Assembly (NCBI GenBank): GCA_041392475.1
Contig: JAWKLZ010000001.1
Location: 3,410,001-3,474,000, forward strand
DNA from: Chitinophagales bacterium
GTDB lineage: Bacteria > Bacteroidota > Bacteroidia > Chitinophagales > UBA2359
Length of the DNA stretch: 64,000 nucleotides
Direction of reading: 5' to 3'
Positions 63,689-64,000 of the stretch are shown piece by piece. The notes under the pieces were generated by a model. The model was not told the origin of the DNA. It saw nothing but the letters and a program-made list of their open reading frames with translations, and made no database searches. A program made the translations under genes and the position numbers. The first letter of the stretch is position 1; each line of letters opens with the position of its first letter.

Positions 63689-64000
63689 TTATCTTTTTAC
63701 AACTAAAGAAACAAGTGGGTAAGAAATAACTCCTGCGAAACTGCCGATAATATTAGCAATAATATCGGGAACTTCAAAATATCTTTCAGGTAAAAATTCT
63801 TGAATAAATTCAATCCCCACTCCATACATTGATACACAAATAATTACAATGATGTATTTTTTTTGGATAGAAAAAAAATCATTCCGCCAAGCACCCAATA
63901 TTAACCATGTCAACAATAAATAACATCCAAAGTGAGCAATTTTATCAAAACCCAACCATTCTGAATGGGGTAGTGACGGTGCGGTCATCACAGACAAGAT
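63689..64000 (-). CDS. VanZ-like membrane protein, partial
   Basis: The open frame runs off the window end. The visible 104 residues contain LGFDKIAHFGCYLLLTWLIL, IIVIICVSMYGVGIEFIQEF and FEVPDIIANIIGSFAGVISY, the VanZ-family pattern of D-K-x-x-H-F, E-x-x-Q and D-x-x-x-N. The 5' end lies beyond 64000. Probably co-transcribed with tonB. Confidence 0.85.
   Translation of the reverse strand: MLSVMTAPSLPHSEWLGFDKIAHFGCYLLLTWLILGAWRNDFFSIQKKYIIVIICVSMYGVGIEFIQEFLPERYFEVPDIIANIIGSFAGVISYPLVSLVVKR

Overview
Organism. The window looks like a chromosome segment of a Bacteroidota bacterium, most likely Saprospiraceae-like. The evidence is a SusC/SusD/SusE-type outer-membrane uptake locus, a type IX secretion C-terminal domain, IPTL-CTERM-like tails, a type III glutamine synthetase beside a GSII, VIT/VWA and TonB paralogues, moderate-to-low GC, one TAnnTTTG promoter, and many short palindromic intergenic repeats.

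Layout. 1-6 kb: sus-like operon whose susC is split by a 207-bp MITE-like insertion. 6-14.6 kb: mixed housekeeping genes (membrane protein, cyclase-TPR-AraC regulator, reductases, DUF502, LolD-like ATPase, inositol monophosphatase). 14.7-16.3 kb: decayed IS110-type element and gene remnants. 16.3-32.6 kb: a large leftward CRISPR locus. In transcription order it holds nrN, corA, cmr1, cas10(cmr2), cmr3, cmr4, cmr5, cmr6, cas6, a retron-type reverse transcriptase, cas1, cas2 and two arrays sharing a 36-bp repeat. 32.7-50.2 kb: K+ channel, DDE transposase, two glutamine synthetases, AAA/DUF234 ATPase, hydroxyacyl-CoA dehydrogenase, DNA polymerase I, DUF1016 nuclease, a T9SS cargo protein and a VIT-VWA-TonB fusion. 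50.5-56.6 kb: a second CRISPR module with cas6 diverging from cas1 - unknown membrane-anchored gene - cas2, then a 42-repeat array of a different 37-bp repeat. 56.8-64 kb: IPTL protein, exo/endonuclease/phosphatase, SDR, tRNA-Phe, TPR protein, TonB and VanZ.

How it works together. The only interference complex seen is one type III-B Cmr complex. Its Cas10 keeps the GGDD nucleotidyl-cyclase motif but shows no HD nuclease domain. It is co-directional with a CorA-type membrane protein and a DHH phosphodiesterase (NrN), the gene set known for SAM-AMP signalling in Bacteroides type III-B. Two adaptation modules seem to feed it. The first has a stand-alone RT with both retron hallmark motifs (NAxxH and VTG) just upstream of cas1-cas2. 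The second carries, between cas1 and cas2, a secreted or membrane-anchored protein with a DUF3761-like motif that I cannot match to any known CRISPR protein. Repeat polarity and degenerate end repeats place each leader next to its cas2. Several consecutive spacers in the RT-linked arrays form clear hairpins, which may reflect capture from structured RNA.

Limits. All calls come from reading sequence and translations by eye; no database search was run. Family names for the RAMP proteins, Cas6 and the transposase rest on motif recognition and context.
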